A stretch of 64,000 bases of DNA, taken from positions 2,474,830 to 2,538,829 of the forward strand of contig NZ_JOMH01000001.1 of NCBI RefSeq assembly GCF_000711245.1. The letters are read 5' to 3'. The position numbers and the translations under genes are program-made. The notes under the pieces are model-generated. The model was given only the letters and a program-made list of their open reading frames with translations. It was not told the DNA's origin and made no database searches. Of this stretch, positions 15,257 through 24,338 are shown piece by piece (the first letter of the stretch is position 1; each line of letters starts with the position of its first letter). This stretch comes from Polycyclovorans algicola TG408 (GTDB lineage Bacteria > Pseudomonadota > Gammaproteobacteria > Nevskiales > Nevskiaceae).

Positions 15257-17557
15257 TCATCTGTTGGAACTGACGATTAAAGGTATTCCTTGATGGGCCT
15301 TTTCGTGCAATTGCAAAGGAACGCGAGGTAGCGGAGAGGAACGGGCGATGGCATTCAACACAGCTTCGTCGAAGGGTTTCGAGTCAGAGCTTCTTACTAC
15401 TTCTGCAGATAAAACATCACCGTAAGATGTCAATTTAACCAAAACTGTTGTTCTGGCTGAGGTGGTTAAATTTGGAGGATTTCGAAGGTTCTTTATTACT
15501 TTTTCTGAAGCATCGGCGGACCAGCGTTCTAAAAGGGCATCAATTTGTTCACTTGGTTTTTTGTCAGCCAATTCATCTCGTTGCCGAGGACTATTCACGG
15601 AGTTCGCCTGTTGCATCTTTGCCTTTGCCTGCTCAATAGCCTGAGAACCTGGCGTAAACCCCTCTGCCAGGGCGATATAGCTGGCGGCCTTGGGCAGGTC
15701 GTTGGCGGCGAGGTCGCGTTCGAACAGTTCCAGGTACTTCCCTGCGATGGCACGGGTCCCTTCACCGACCTTGGGATGATCCGGGTTGATGGCTTTGATC
15801 TGCTCCAGGGTCTCGGCGGCGTTGTCCCCCGCTGGCCGGGTCAGCTTGAAGCCGGCAACCTGGGTGTCCAGCCGCCGTGACAAGGCGGTGATCCGCTGTT
15901 CAGGGGTTTCGGCTGGCGTTGCCGCAGGGCGGTCCTGGCTGGGGGCTGCCGCTGTTGATGCGGGGGCAGGACGGGCGTCACTGCCCGCCGGGGGGCGTTG
16001 GGGTGCAGGCGCCGCTGCAAGCTGACTGGCAGGGGCCGACGGTGTGCTCTGGGCCTGTGCGGGATCAGCCCCGTCTGCCCGCTCTGCCCATCGTGTCGAA
16101 AGCGGGGGGCCTAGCAGTGCACCTGCGAGGCCCACCACGCCCAGTACCAGCCCGGCCATGACCCAGCGAGCCGATGAGCGCTTGTTTGTGGCTCTGGGCG
16201 CTGAGGGACGGGCACGAGGATGGATCGTGTGTGTCGGTGGGGGCGACACCGCACCGGCCGAAGGGGTGGGCGCACGGGTCGGCGCTGGCTGTGTGGGTGC
16301 ACGTGCGGCAATGACGGCATCGACCTTTGCTGCATCCCAGCCCACGGCCTGTGCGGCTGCGAGCAGTGCGGGTCGTTGTGCCGATAGATCCGTCCCGCGT
16401 GCCGCCAGGCTGTCGACATGCTTGAGGAAGTTCCGCTTGGCTTCCAGGGGGGTACCCAGGCGTGAGGCCACCTGTTCCACCAGCGACTGCAAGGCCCCCT
16501 CACTGACACTGCCAATCGCTGCCAGCGCATTCAGCTCGTGCCAGGCGTCCTGCGGGATTTCTCCGTGCTCCCCCAGCAGGGCCTCAACCCGCGACTCCAG
16601 GGGCGAGACACTCGCCTTGTAGCTGGCTTCTCCACGACCAGCCTCCACCCAGGTGCCGGAGTGATCCTCAGCGCCCGCTGCCGGGACGCCAGAGGCGGCC
16701 GATAACGCCGCCTTGAACCGAACCCGTAGCACCGAGGCGTCCGCGGGGCGGCGCTCCTTGCTCTGATCAAGGCAGGACAGAATCAGCTCATTCAGGTCTT
16801 TGCCCAGGGCGGGGCTCAGTGCGATGGGGTCATCAAAGCGACCCACCGGCATCGCGCCGGTATAGACCCGATACGCCAATACGCCAAAGGCGTACACATC
16901 CGCTCGGGCATCCACATGCTTGGCGCTTTCGCGTTGCTCGGGGGCCATGTAATTGCGACTGCCCATCGCCATGCCCGAACTGGTCTGGCTGTGATCGGTG
17001 TCCGGCAGCTTGGCGATTCCGAAATCGCATAACTGAACCACGCCATCGGCGTTGAACAGGATGTTGGCGGGCTTGATGTCTCGATGAATCAAGCCGGCCT
17101 TGTGCACCGCCGACAGCGCGTCCAGCACCTGATCCAGAATGATGCTGGCCCGGTTGATCGGCAGCTTGCGGGGCCGCAGCTCCGCAGGCAAGTCGGCAAT
17201 GACGGCCGGGTCCATCGCGTCCTTGCCGATCTCGTCCACGAGTGTCTGGCTCAGATACGGCATCACGTAATACGGCGTGCCGTCCACCGTTTCGGCAAAG
17301 TCGTAGACCTCCACGATGTGCGGATTGGCGCTCAGACGACGCAAGACCCGCGCTTCGGCAAGAAAGCGCTCGCGCAAGATCCGGCTGGCATCCCCCGATG
17401 CCGAGGTCGCCTGTTGCGCCGCATTGGCATCCCGAACCTGAAAGACCTTGACCGCCACCTGCTCCTGAAGCAACGGGTCATCACACAGGTACACCGCGCC
17501 AAAACCTCCCGCACCCAACTCGCGGAGGACGGTGTATTTGCCAATCATGCTCATCAT
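15257..17557 (-). CDS. Membrane Ser/Thr kinase with TonB-like C-terminal domain (kinase B)
   Basis: A 766-residue kinase whose residues from about 12 to 660 match kinase A almost exactly, including catalytic motifs and the membrane helix. The tail is unrelated: about 100 residues ending in a TonB C-terminal-like fold (TTVLVKLTSYGDVLSAEVV, then FDEAVLNAIARSSPLP). It starts at ATG 17557 or 17554, overlapping the stop of the lipoprotein gene, so serpin, lipoprotein and kinase form one minus-strand operon. The TonB-like domain would sit in the periplasm. The near-identical catalytic half argues that both kinases share substrates but respond to different signals. Confidence 0.88.
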   Translation of the reverse strand: MMSMIGKYTVLRELGAGGFGAVYLCDDPLLQEQVAVKVFQVRDANAAQQATSASGDASRILRERFLAEARVLRRLSANPHIVEVYDFAETVDGTPYYVMPYLSQTLVDEIGKDAMDPAVIADLPAELRPRKLPINRASIILDQVLDALSAVHKAGLIHRDIKPANILFNADGVVQLCDFGIAKLPDTDHSQTSSGMAMGSRNYMAPEQRESAKHVDARADVYAFGVLAYRVYTGAMPVGRFDDPIALSPALGKDLNELILSCLDQSKERRPADASVLRVRFKAALSAASGVPAAGAEDHSGTWVEAGRGEASYKASVSPLESRVEALLGEHGEIPQDAWHELNALAAIGSVSEGALQSLVEQVASRLGTPLEAKRNFLKHVDSLAARGTDLSAQRPALLAAAQAVGWDAAKVDAVIAARAPTQPAPTRAPTPSAGAVSPPPTHTIHPRARPSAPRATNKRSSARWVMAGLVLGVVGLAGALLGPPLSTRWAERADGADPAQAQSTPSAPASQLAAAPAPQRPPAGSDARPAPASTAAAPSQDRPAATPAETPEQRITALSRRLDTQVAGFKLTRPAGDNAAETLEQIKAINPDHPKVGEGTRAIAGKYLELFERDLAANDLPKAASYIALAEGFTPGSQAIEQAKAKMQQANSVNSPRQRDELADKKPSEQIDALLERWSADASEKVIKNLRNPPNLTTSARTTVLVKLTSYGDVLSAEVVRSSDSKPFDEAVLNAIARSSPLPRVPLQLHEKAHQGIPLIVSSNR
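15611..17527 (-). repeat. Long inverted repeat, right arm (kinase B)
   Basis: The reverse-complement partner of 11816-13736. The 1.9 kb between the arms holds both kinase tails and the small exported gene. Confidence 0.9.
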
Positions 17558-18036
17558 GCGGCTTCGCTCTTTTTCACCTCGTGCTCCGCAACGGCCTCAG
17601 ACCGTACCTCAATCCCGATATGAATTCGATATTGCTGACCGGCACGCTGGGTGCCGTAACAGGCCACGCGCAGCTCAGCATCAAATGGACCGCTAAGTGC
17701 TGGCACCCCGGTGATGGCAATCGCGCCTCGGGAATCGTGATCGAGGCTGAGCCCATCGGGCAAGGCACCGTCAACCACCGCAACCGAACTGACCGGCGTT
17801 CTCGCACCGGGCAGCACGATCGACTCATCGAAAGGCTGGTGGATCTCCGCATTGAACTTCATCGTCACAACGGTCTCGGTTGGCTTTTTACTACCGAAGA
17901 ATCCGAACCGTGGATCATTCGGGTGGCAGGCAGCCAACGTGGAGGCCATGAACAGAACGGCGACCAGCTTGCCCGTCGATAACCTGGCTTCCGGACTGGC
18001 CGTCTTTTTGGTGCGCCGTTCCGCATTCCTGTTCAT
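17554..18036 (-). CDS. Probable lipoprotein with Ig-like domain
   Basis: A 160-residue product with a basic head, a hydrophobic stretch and a lipobox-like LAACHPN near residue 37, so it is probably anchored by a lipid. Residues about 65-140 carry the pattern of the putative Ig (He_PIG) domain: LPDGLSLDHDSRGAIAITG, in which a predicted short beta sandwich repeats D and G turns. It overlaps the serpin stop (ATGA) and the kinase start. It is an envelope protein that may link serpin and kinase functions; partner unknown. Confidence 0.72.
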   Translation of the reverse strand: MNRNAERRTKKTASPEARLSTGKLVAVLFMASTLAACHPNDPRFGFFGSKKPTETVVTMKFNAEIHQPFDESIVLPGARTPVSSVAVVDGALPDGLSLDHDSRGAIAITGVPALSGPFDAELRVACYGTQRAGQQYRIHIGIEVRSEAVAEHEVKKSEAA

Positions 18037-19256
18037 TTCAGCGTGTTGATCGCCCCGGTCATCACCGGGATGCCCGTTGGCCGGTGGATCAACCAGACCA
18101 TGAACGGCCGGTCCACCACAAACGGGATGGCCGCTTCTTTGGAAGGGGCTGTCGAAGGCGACCCGGTAACGGCCGTTGCCGCCGCAGCCTCGGCGCCGTG
18201 CTCGTCCACGCTGAGCATCACCCGGTGGACGATGTCACCCAGGTGCAGATTCTCGTCGCTGAGATTGCTGAAATCGGCACACGCCTCGTACGCCGGGGCC
18301 AAGCCAAGATCCAGGGTGCGCTGACGGACGCTGCCGCCTTGGGTGAGTCGAAATCGGGGAAGCTGGAGGTCCACCCAACGCGGCTTGGACGCCTGGGTCG
18401 AAGATGGAACCCATTGGGCAACCGGCGCCTTGAAGGCCGCCTCGGCCAGAGTCTGACCCTCGGGCGGCAGCGCCACCAGCAGATCGAACCGATCTCCCTC
18501 AAACGCGAGGGAGATTGCACGCCAACCTTCCACCTCCTGCAGGGGGGCTTGCAGGGTCTGGCGCATCATCGCTACGGAGAGCGTGTTGCCTTGCCCCGTT
18601 TTGAATGGCGCGTCGGCGGTTTGGCCTGCTTGAAACGGAGTCGCCCAAGCGGCCTTGAAATGCAGGGCATTGGCGAGGATGAAACGGCCTTGTTGCGGCA
18701 GCGCCGACAGCATGTCCGGCATGTGACCCGCCGTCTCTTTCGAAAACCAGGTGTTCACCGTTTGCAACGCTTTGGGGGATGCAAAATCCAGGCGCATCAC
18801 CTCGGCGCCGAAGACTGTTTTGAGCGCCGTTTCGATGTCGGTCCGCACCTTCAGGTCCTCTGCGACGATGAACGCGTATGCCGTCTTGAGCCCTGGGGGC
18901 AACGGCGAGGTCGGATACATCAGGTCGTCGATCTCCCTGCCGCGCGCCCACCGCGGCTCGTTGTAGAGCAACTGCGCAAAGGCATCCTGCGTGCGGCCGC
19001 GGGCGGTCAGGGCCGCCATGCCCAGCGCCTCGCCCAGGCTCAGCGCGGAGTAGAGCTGGTTGCCCTGGGCAACTGCAGGGTCGAACCAGCGCTGGGACAG
19101 ATCCAGCAGCGCGCTGCCCACAAACTCAGGCTCAGCTTGATACACCTCTGTGATGGTGATGGCCGCGTGAGACGTCGGCACTGCGCAGGCCATGAGTAGC
19201 CCCAACGCCGCAGCGCGCCCGAACAGGGCGCTGCGCCCCCCAACAAGCACTTTCAT
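18033..19256 (-). CDS. Exported serpin (serine/cysteine protease inhibitor)
   Basis: A 407-residue serpin. I chose the ATG at 19256 because it opens a clean signal peptide (MKVLVGGRSALFGR, then LGLLMACAVPTSHA) and lies 50 nt after a CCCATCCCGATA site; a longer frame to 19418 would run across that site. Serpin hallmarks are FILANALHFKAAW, the flexible hinge HGAEAAAATAV and the C-terminal PFVVDRPFMVWLIH. The alanine-rich hinge predicts an inhibitory serpin that inserts its loop. By analogy to alpha-1-antitrypsin spacing, P1 is near the Ser-Pro-Ser stretch. Serpins inhibit serine proteases and some caspases, so local caspases or the trypsin are candidate targets. Confidence 0.88.
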   Translation of the reverse strand: MKVLVGGRSALFGRAAALGLLMACAVPTSHAAITITEVYQAEPEFVGSALLDLSQRWFDPAVAQGNQLYSALSLGEALGMAALTARGRTQDAFAQLLYNEPRWARGREIDDLMYPTSPLPPGLKTAYAFIVAEDLKVRTDIETALKTVFGAEVMRLDFASPKALQTVNTWFSKETAGHMPDMLSALPQQGRFILANALHFKAAWATPFQAGQTADAPFKTGQGNTLSVAMMRQTLQAPLQEVEGWRAISLAFEGDRFDLLVALPPEGQTLAEAAFKAPVAQWVPSSTQASKPRWVDLQLPRFRLTQGGSVRQRTLDLGLAPAYEACADFSNLSDENLHLGDIVHRVMLSVDEHGAEAAAATAVTGSPSTAPSKEAAIPFVVDRPFMVWLIHRPTGIPVMTGAINTLK

Positions 19257-19306
19257 GTACTGCACTCCCGGTTGGATGGCGACGCCTAACCATCTGCTGG
19301 GTCTTA

Positions 19307-19318
19307 TATCGGGATGGG
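19307..19318 (-). promoter_or_regulatory. CCCATCCCGATA element
   Basis: An exact copy, 50 nt before the serpin ATG at 19256. Confidence 0.75.
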
Positions 19319-19404
19319 GCTGACGCTCAGCCGGAAGGGCTGGGCCTCGTTCTGGCCCCTCCCCTGAAGCGAAGATCAACAGCACTCGCTCTGGCGAGCG
19401 CGCG

Positions 19405-19421
19405 TTTTTGCTCCGCAAAAA
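19405..19421 (-). other. VR-downstream hairpin with GGA loop
   Basis: TTTTTGC, loop GGA, GCAAAAA read on the minus strand; a perfect 7-bp stem 23 nt after the variable-repeat end of the 19434-21059 gene. Confidence 0.6.
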
Positions 19422-19433
19422 CAGCGCAAAGGG

Positions 19434-21059
19434 TCAATCGGTCCTGGCGAGCCGAAAGCCCAAGCCCATGGTCGCAGCCCTGGGGGTGCTCTCGCGGCGG
19501 CTCGCAGCCCGCAGATCCGCGGGTAGATCGCTCCAAGAGCCGGCGCGAATCACGCGCCGGCCACAGTGTCTCTCCGAGCAACCTTGCGTCCACTCCCTGA
19601 CGTTGCCATGCACATCGTGCAAGCCCCAGGGGTTGGCGGCAAAACTGCCCACAGGAGCCACTCCGAGAGAGTCCCATTGACTGCCACAAGTAAGGCAATT
19701 TGCCCGGTTGCGGCCGATGTCATTCCCCCACCAGTACTCCGTCGTCGTACCCGCCCGCGCGGCATGCTCCCATTCCTCCTCTGTCGGCAGCCGGTAGGTC
19801 TTGCCGGTCTTGTGGTTCAGCCAAGGAATGTACTGCTGGGTCACCTGCTCCCAGCTCACGTTGATCACCGGGCGACGGCCACGGCCCCAGCCCTCATCAT
19901 CCGGACGCTTGCTGCACCCACCCGCCGCATGGCAGGCGTCCCATTCATCAAAGGTCACTTCAAACTTGCCCATGCTGTAGTTACGGCCCGGAATCTTGAC
20001 CATCTCGGGGCAGTCCGGGCAGTCCTTGGCGGCCCAGCCCGTCGCGGCCACAGCCGGGGCTTGGGAGGGTGTCTGAAGCTGGGGCCGTGATTGGGGCTGC
20101 GTTGGTTGCGGTTGTGGCCGAGGGCGCGTCAGCGCCGCCAACTGGATCTCAGCCGTGGCGGCGTAGGCGCTGTTGGGGTAGCGACGCTGGAAAATCTGCC
20201 AGCCTTCCACGCTATTGGCGGCCTGTGCGGCCTTGAAGGCGGCTTCTTCCGCCAGTCGCGGATCAAGCGCGGGTGCGGCGGCCAACGCTGGGGGCTGGGC
20301 GCCCGGTACCAGGTAGAACACGTCGGGCAGGGAGCTCTCCGACCACGGTGTCTGCTGACTGCCCGAGGCGCTGCGCACGGCGTTGCGCACCTGGGTGAAG
20401 AGGTCGTCCACCCGCAAACCCGGCGTCCTGATCCGCGTCAGCAGCTCTTGCGTGAACAGGCCGTTGCTGCCCCGGCCATCCAAGGCCGCCTCGCCCAGAC
20501 CGGCGGCATAAACGATGAACGAGCCGAAAGGCGCCTGCATGCGCTGCAGGCCACGCGTTGCGCCGACGCTGCGCCTGCGATCCGGTAGCGGGTTGTTGCG
20601 GCAGGCGTCCAGAATCACCAGATTGATGCCGCCACCCCGCACCTCCAGCCGCTGCAGCACGGATTGCGCCGAAACGGCATAGTCCGGCACGTCCTCCTGA
20701 AACCGGATTTCGCCATCGTTGACCGGCAGCAGCCAGTTTTCACCGCCGCCGGCCACGCCGTGGCCGGCAAAGTAGAACAGGGCGATGTCGTCCGACGACA
20801 GGCTGCCCGTGAAATCCCGCACCAGCCGCAGCAAATCGCCGCGACTGACATCCAGGTGGGCTTGCCCTCCCGATAGGGTGAAGCCGATTTCCGACAGCGC
20901 ACCCGCCACCGCGCGGGCATCATTGCGCGCGTTCTGCAGCTTGGGGGAGGTCTGGTAGCTATCGTTGCCGATCACCAGCGCCACCCGCTTTGCAGCCGTG
21001 GCCTGCCCCGCGACCAGGGCCAGAAGCAGAAAAACTGATATGCCGCTCAAGCGCCTCAT
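19434..21059 (-). CDS. Exported caspase-like protease with FGE/C-type-lectin domain (DGR-type target)
   Basis: A 541-residue protein with a signal peptide (ISVFLLLALVAGQATA). The caspase domain shows FYFAGHG and ILDACRNNPL. A proline/glutamine linker leads to an FGE domain starting at CPDCPEM. Compared with its paralogues about 25 residues are missing after KIPGRNYSMG, removing the strand that normally precedes VGKFEVT, which may alter the fold. The end (AGSWSDLPADLRAAS, then GFRLARTD) lines up with the variable repeats of the DGR targets. A near-consensus AATCGGGATGGG lies 39 nt before the ATG. Confidence 0.85.
   Translation of the reverse strand: MRRLSGISVFLLLALVAGQATAAKRVALVIGNDSYQTSPKLQNARNDARAVAGALSEIGFTLSGGQAHLDVSRGDLLRLVRDFTGSLSSDDIALFYFAGHGVAGGGENWLLPVNDGEIRFQEDVPDYAVSAQSVLQRLEVRGGGINLVILDACRNNPLPDRRRSVGATRGLQRMQAPFGSFIVYAAGLGEAALDGRGSNGLFTQELLTRIRTPGLRVDDLFTQVRNAVRSASGSQQTPWSESSLPDVFYLVPGAQPPALAAAPALDPRLAEEAAFKAAQAANSVEGWQIFQRRYPNSAYAATAEIQLAALTRPRPQPQPTQPQSRPQLQTPSQAPAVAATGWAAKDCPDCPEMVKIPGRNYSMGKFEVTFDEWDACHAAGGCSKRPDDEGWGRGRRPVINVSWEQVTQQYIPWLNHKTGKTYRLPTEEEWEHAARAGTTTEYWWGNDIGRNRANCLTCGSQWDSLGVAPVGSFAANPWGLHDVHGNVREWTQGCSERHCGRRVIRAGSWSDLPADLRAASRRESTPRAATMGLGFRLARTD
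19444..19561 (-). repeat. VR-like segment without a matching template
   Basis: This 118-nt segment aligns without gaps to TR2 (46848-46965). Roughly half of the mismatches fall on template adenines and half do not, so it was either written from another, lost template or has drifted since. The GCCAG end and GACCGATTGACCC flank equal those of the true VRs. Confidence 0.65.
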
Positions 21060-21098
21060 TTGGCTTCGTTCCCCAACTTGCGGTTCTTAAATGGACTC

Positions 21099-21110
21099 AA
21101 TCGGGATGGG
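21099..21110 (-). promoter_or_regulatory. CCCATCCCGATT element (one mismatch)
   Basis: It matches the common element except for the last base and lies 39 nt before the ATG at 21059. Confidence 0.65.
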
Positions 21111-21251
21111 TGTGCGGCCAGCGATGGTCGCTTATCCCGAATGCGGAATCATTGTGGGAAAAACCTTAGGCAATTACGAGACATTTGCCCGTTAATTCAG
21201 GTCGGGTTTGGTCGCATGTTTTCGGCGACCGTTTGGATGCCCCTCGAATTC

Positions 21252-22784
21252 TCATTCAACCCGGTAATCCACGACCCCAACCGCCCACCGAGCTTCACGA
21301 TTGAGCTCGCCGCCCGTCCACGGTTTGCGAAGTCGCTCCGCGAGCTTGCCGAGGATGTCGGTGGCCTCCTCTTCGGGCACCACGCTGAGGCTACGGGTCG
21401 CGTCCACGATGTCCGATAGATCTACCGGGTCTTGGGTCACGAGGGCAATGAGCCGCCCGTTGCCCAAAGGCGGCTCGGCAGTGAACTCGAAGCCGTAGTA
21501 CGCGTCAGGGACGTTCAGAGGCTGGTCGCGCTGGATGCGTCCCTCCCGATTGCGGGCAACGCTCAGGCTGTTGGGGAAGAGCTGGATGAACTGGCCGGCC
21601 GGGTCGATATTCAGGAGGGTCAGGTAGCCGTCAAAGTTGCTTTGGGTTCGAAAGCTGACGGTCTGCCCGGACTGTAGTGAGCAGCCTGGGACTCTGCATG
21701 GTTGTTGATTTGCCACAACCTCGGTGACGACGCTGAGCGTGGTTTCATCCGGCGTATTGGTCGGGGGCGTCAAGGCTATTTCTGTGGCAGTGACGGTGTC
21801 CTGATCCATCGGTTTGCGCCCTAGCAGCGTGGTCTGTATCGGCTGCGTCAGCAGAGCGGCGTCGATCTCCAGCGTCGGCAGCAAGCCGGTTCTGCAATGC
21901 TGTGGAACGCGCTTGCAGTAGCTTTGAGCTTCGCTTCGCAGCCACGCCAGCAACTCCGAATGCGCGATCTGTCCGTCACGATTGGCGTTTGCCACCATCG
22001 TGGTGACACCCTGCACAAAGCGGTTCGTGAAATGCCCCGTACGGGGCCGCGTTTCCACGTCGTCCAGCGCCTCCTGAAATGAACTCACCGCTGTCCAGAC
22101 GGTTTGATTCTGCCCGCCCGCGACCAGTGCCTCCTCCTCGCGGTGAGCCGTTACGACAAGACTGCGAGCTGAGGCTTCGATCAGTGAGGCAACGCCCATT
22201 GGGGTGCGTGTTGGGGCTTCATCGTCATGGAGACCCAGCACCGAGCGGGTAATCGTTCCGCTATGGCAGGCATCAATCACCACCGTGACGATGCGCCCCT
22301 CAAGCCGTTTCAATATGACTTCAATTTCGTCGTCGAGGATGACGTTCTCGAGACGGCGCTCTGCACGATTGACCCGGGCGTCGTAGGCAACGAGAACCTC
22401 ATCAAGCCCATCTTCTTCATCGCCATTCAAATCGGGGGTTTGCGCCCCGTGCCCGCTGAAGTGCAGGAACACGCGGTCTCCGGATTGCGTCCCTTTGATC
22501 AACCAGTCGTCGATGGCATTCAGGATGCCCGCACGCGTGGCCTCAGCATCCAACAGAACTTTGATGTTCTCAGCCTTGTACTGCAGGGGGTCACTGAGCA
22601 TCGAGTGCACTAGGCGGGCGTCCTCCGTCGGGCCGCCGAGGGGGCGAATCGCCGGATCGGTGCGGTAGTCACCAATGGCAATAACCAGCGCCCGATTTTC
22701 CGCCAATGCTGGATTCAATGCTGAAATGGCCATCAGCAGGTGAGCGGCGATAGCGGTGGTCCATCGACCCTTGCTGTTTTTCAT
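21252..22784 (-). CDS. Exported caspase-like protease with DUF4384 domain
   Basis: A 510-residue protein with a signal peptide (IAAHLLMAISALNPALA). The caspase domain is of the metacaspase-like type: FLHFSGHGAQTPDLNGDEED holds the catalytic His, and VVIDACHSGT the Cys. The Asp-rich stretch after HGAQ resembles that of calcium-binding metacaspases. The second half, from about residue 350, is a DUF4384 domain (LQSGQTVSFRTQSNFDGYLTL, then QLFPNSL). It is the third gene of an operon from 25259; its start overlaps the previous stop (ATGA). It has no lectin-like domain, so the recognition part of this pair is probably DUF4384. Confidence 0.86.
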   Translation of the reverse strand: MKNSKGRWTTAIAAHLLMAISALNPALAENRALVIAIGDYRTDPAIRPLGGPTEDARLVHSMLSDPLQYKAENIKVLLDAEATRAGILNAIDDWLIKGTQSGDRVFLHFSGHGAQTPDLNGDEEDGLDEVLVAYDARVNRAERRLENVILDDEIEVILKRLEGRIVTVVIDACHSGTITRSVLGLHDDEAPTRTPMGVASLIEASARSLVVTAHREEEALVAGGQNQTVWTAVSSFQEALDDVETRPRTGHFTNRFVQGVTTMVANANRDGQIAHSELLAWLRSEAQSYCKRVPQHCRTGLLPTLEIDAALLTQPIQTTLLGRKPMDQDTVTATEIALTPPTNTPDETTLSVVTEVVANQQPCRVPGCSLQSGQTVSFRTQSNFDGYLTLLNIDPAGQFIQLFPNSLSVARNREGRIQRDQPLNVPDAYYGFEFTAEPPLGNGRLIALVTQDPVDLSDIVDATRSLSVVPEEEATDILGKLAERLRKPWTGGELNREARWAVGVVDYRVE

Positions 22785-24337
22785 TTCTGATCCCCGGTAA
22801 ACAAGCCAACGATGGCGATTTGCTGCCCGCCCTGGGTGACGGCCTGCTCAATCAGATTGACCGCCTGGTCTGCAGCACGATGACCCTCCAGTGCGGCTAG
22901 CGCGGCGCGAAGTCGGGTAGGTTCATTGCGGCTGGCAATCGCGATCACGTGATCGGCGCCATATGGCGGTTGCACCCGCAAAGGAGGCAATGTGAAAAGC
23001 CGATTGGGTGTGAGCGGCTGCGATTCAGCCGTGTAGATGGGGTAAAGCAGGTTCACCACACCCGTCCCGGCCAGATTGATGATGGTCAGATAGGGCTCTT
23101 TTCGCGGTTCAAAAGTCAGTGTCACCCGTTCTCCAGCCCCACGCCGGTGGTCCCCACCTGCCAGGCGTGCGCCAAAGTGCCGGCTTTCGGCAAGTGCGCG
23201 CAAACGCATGAGGGCCGTTGATTTGTCCACTTCGCCCTGCATCTCAGCGGCACTCCGCGCGTTGGCCACCCAATCGCCGGCCTGCGATAAGACCCTCCCC
23301 CTACCGAGATCCCAAACCAGTTCGGCGTCACTTAAACGGGTTGATTGCACGCGGGTAAGTTGTTGGGTCATCCGCTCAGCTTCACTGGCTGAAGCGCCAC
23401 GCACTGCGACTCGAACCGGTCTCAGCGGTATCGCAGAAGCCTGAAGGGGCGAAACCCTGAAGATGGGTTGCTCCGGCGAACCACCGCTTTGGATAACCGG
23501 TGTTTGCTGGCTTTCAGTGCGCTGGCGCACGTTTTCGACCAGATACTGTTGCAGTTCGGAAAAGGTGATCTGGCCGTCTTGATTCAGGTCTGCCGGGCCC
23601 CGAAGGCCGCGTGAAAAGTAATAACTCAGCGCCCCACGGGGCTGGCCACCAATATCGATCTCGGGCACTTTTCGGTCATCGGCCACGCCGCCAATGTAGA
23701 TCTCGTTGGGCCGCGCGCCCGTCTGGTCATCTGGCCGTGGTGGGGGAGGGGGCAGCGCATCGTCCTCAATTTTCTCGAATCGGCCACCAAAGCGTGATGG
23801 CCACAAAGGCGCTTCGGAGTACGCGCTGCGGGTCATGGTGCCGCTGTGGCAGGCATCCAGCAGCATGATCACCTTGATGCCCTTGACCCTCGAAATCCGC
23901 TCGCCCCACTCATCGTCCACGATGCGCTCGAAACTTCCGGGCCCTGAGTCAGAGAAGCCTCCAAGCGCCCAGATCTCGTCGTAGCCATCGTCTTCCTGCC
24001 CTGGAACGGCCTCGGCAACTTGCGCCCCATGGCCTGCGTACGAAACGAAAATGGTGTCGCCCGGCTTAGCCTTCGCCTCAATTTCGTCCCAGGCAGACAG
24101 GGTTGCCCGGCGATGAGCCTGATCGTCCACCAATACCTTCATCGTCTTGGGTTTGAACGATGCGATGGTTTGCTCGATATCACGGGCATCATTCACCGCA
24201 CCCCGCAGCGGCGTGAGGGTGGCGTAACGGTCAATTCCCACAATGAGCGCATGCAGGTCGCCCGCCTGCACGGCAGGGGTCACCAAGAGACCCATCATCA
24301 GGAGCACGCCGACAGCGGGGGCGAACACGTCTTTCAT
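22781..24337 (-). CDS. Exported caspase-like protease with DUF4384 domain
   Basis: A 518-residue protein, paralogous in layout to the next gene. Signal peptide GVLLMMGLLVTPAVQAGD; caspase motifs FVSYAGHGAQ and MLLDACHSGT. An acidic loop with QEDDGYDEIW follows the His motif. An EF-hand-like stretch (LNQDGQITFSELQQYL) near residue 265 closes the protease part and may bind calcium. The DUF4384 domain lies from about 400 (YLTIINLAGTGVVNLLYP). The start is one nucleotide after the OmpA stop. Tandem DUF4384 caspases behind an OmpA protein suggest a cell-wall-attached protease pair. Confidence 0.86.
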   Translation of the reverse strand: MKDVFAPAVGVLLMMGLLVTPAVQAGDLHALIVGIDRYATLTPLRGAVNDARDIEQTIASFKPKTMKVLVDDQAHRRATLSAWDEIEAKAKPGDTIFVSYAGHGAQVAEAVPGQEDDGYDEIWALGGFSDSGPGSFERIVDDEWGERISRVKGIKVIMLLDACHSGTMTRSAYSEAPLWPSRFGGRFEKIEDDALPPPPPRPDDQTGARPNEIYIGGVADDRKVPEIDIGGQPRGALSYYFSRGLRGPADLNQDGQITFSELQQYLVENVRQRTESQQTPVIQSGGSPEQPIFRVSPLQASAIPLRPVRVAVRGASASEAERMTQQLTRVQSTRLSDAELVWDLGRGRVLSQAGDWVANARSAAEMQGEVDKSTALMRLRALAESRHFGARLAGGDHRRGAGERVTLTFEPRKEPYLTIINLAGTGVVNLLYPIYTAESQPLTPNRLFTLPPLRVQPPYGADHVIAIASRNEPTRLRAALAALEGHRAADQAVNLIEQAVTQGGQQIAIVGLFTGDQK

Positions 24338-24338
24338 C

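Noticed and set aside
17611-17620. AATCCCGATA as another regulon site
   Set aside because: It lies inside the lipoprotein coding sequence, on the wrong strand for a nearby start, and is a partial match.
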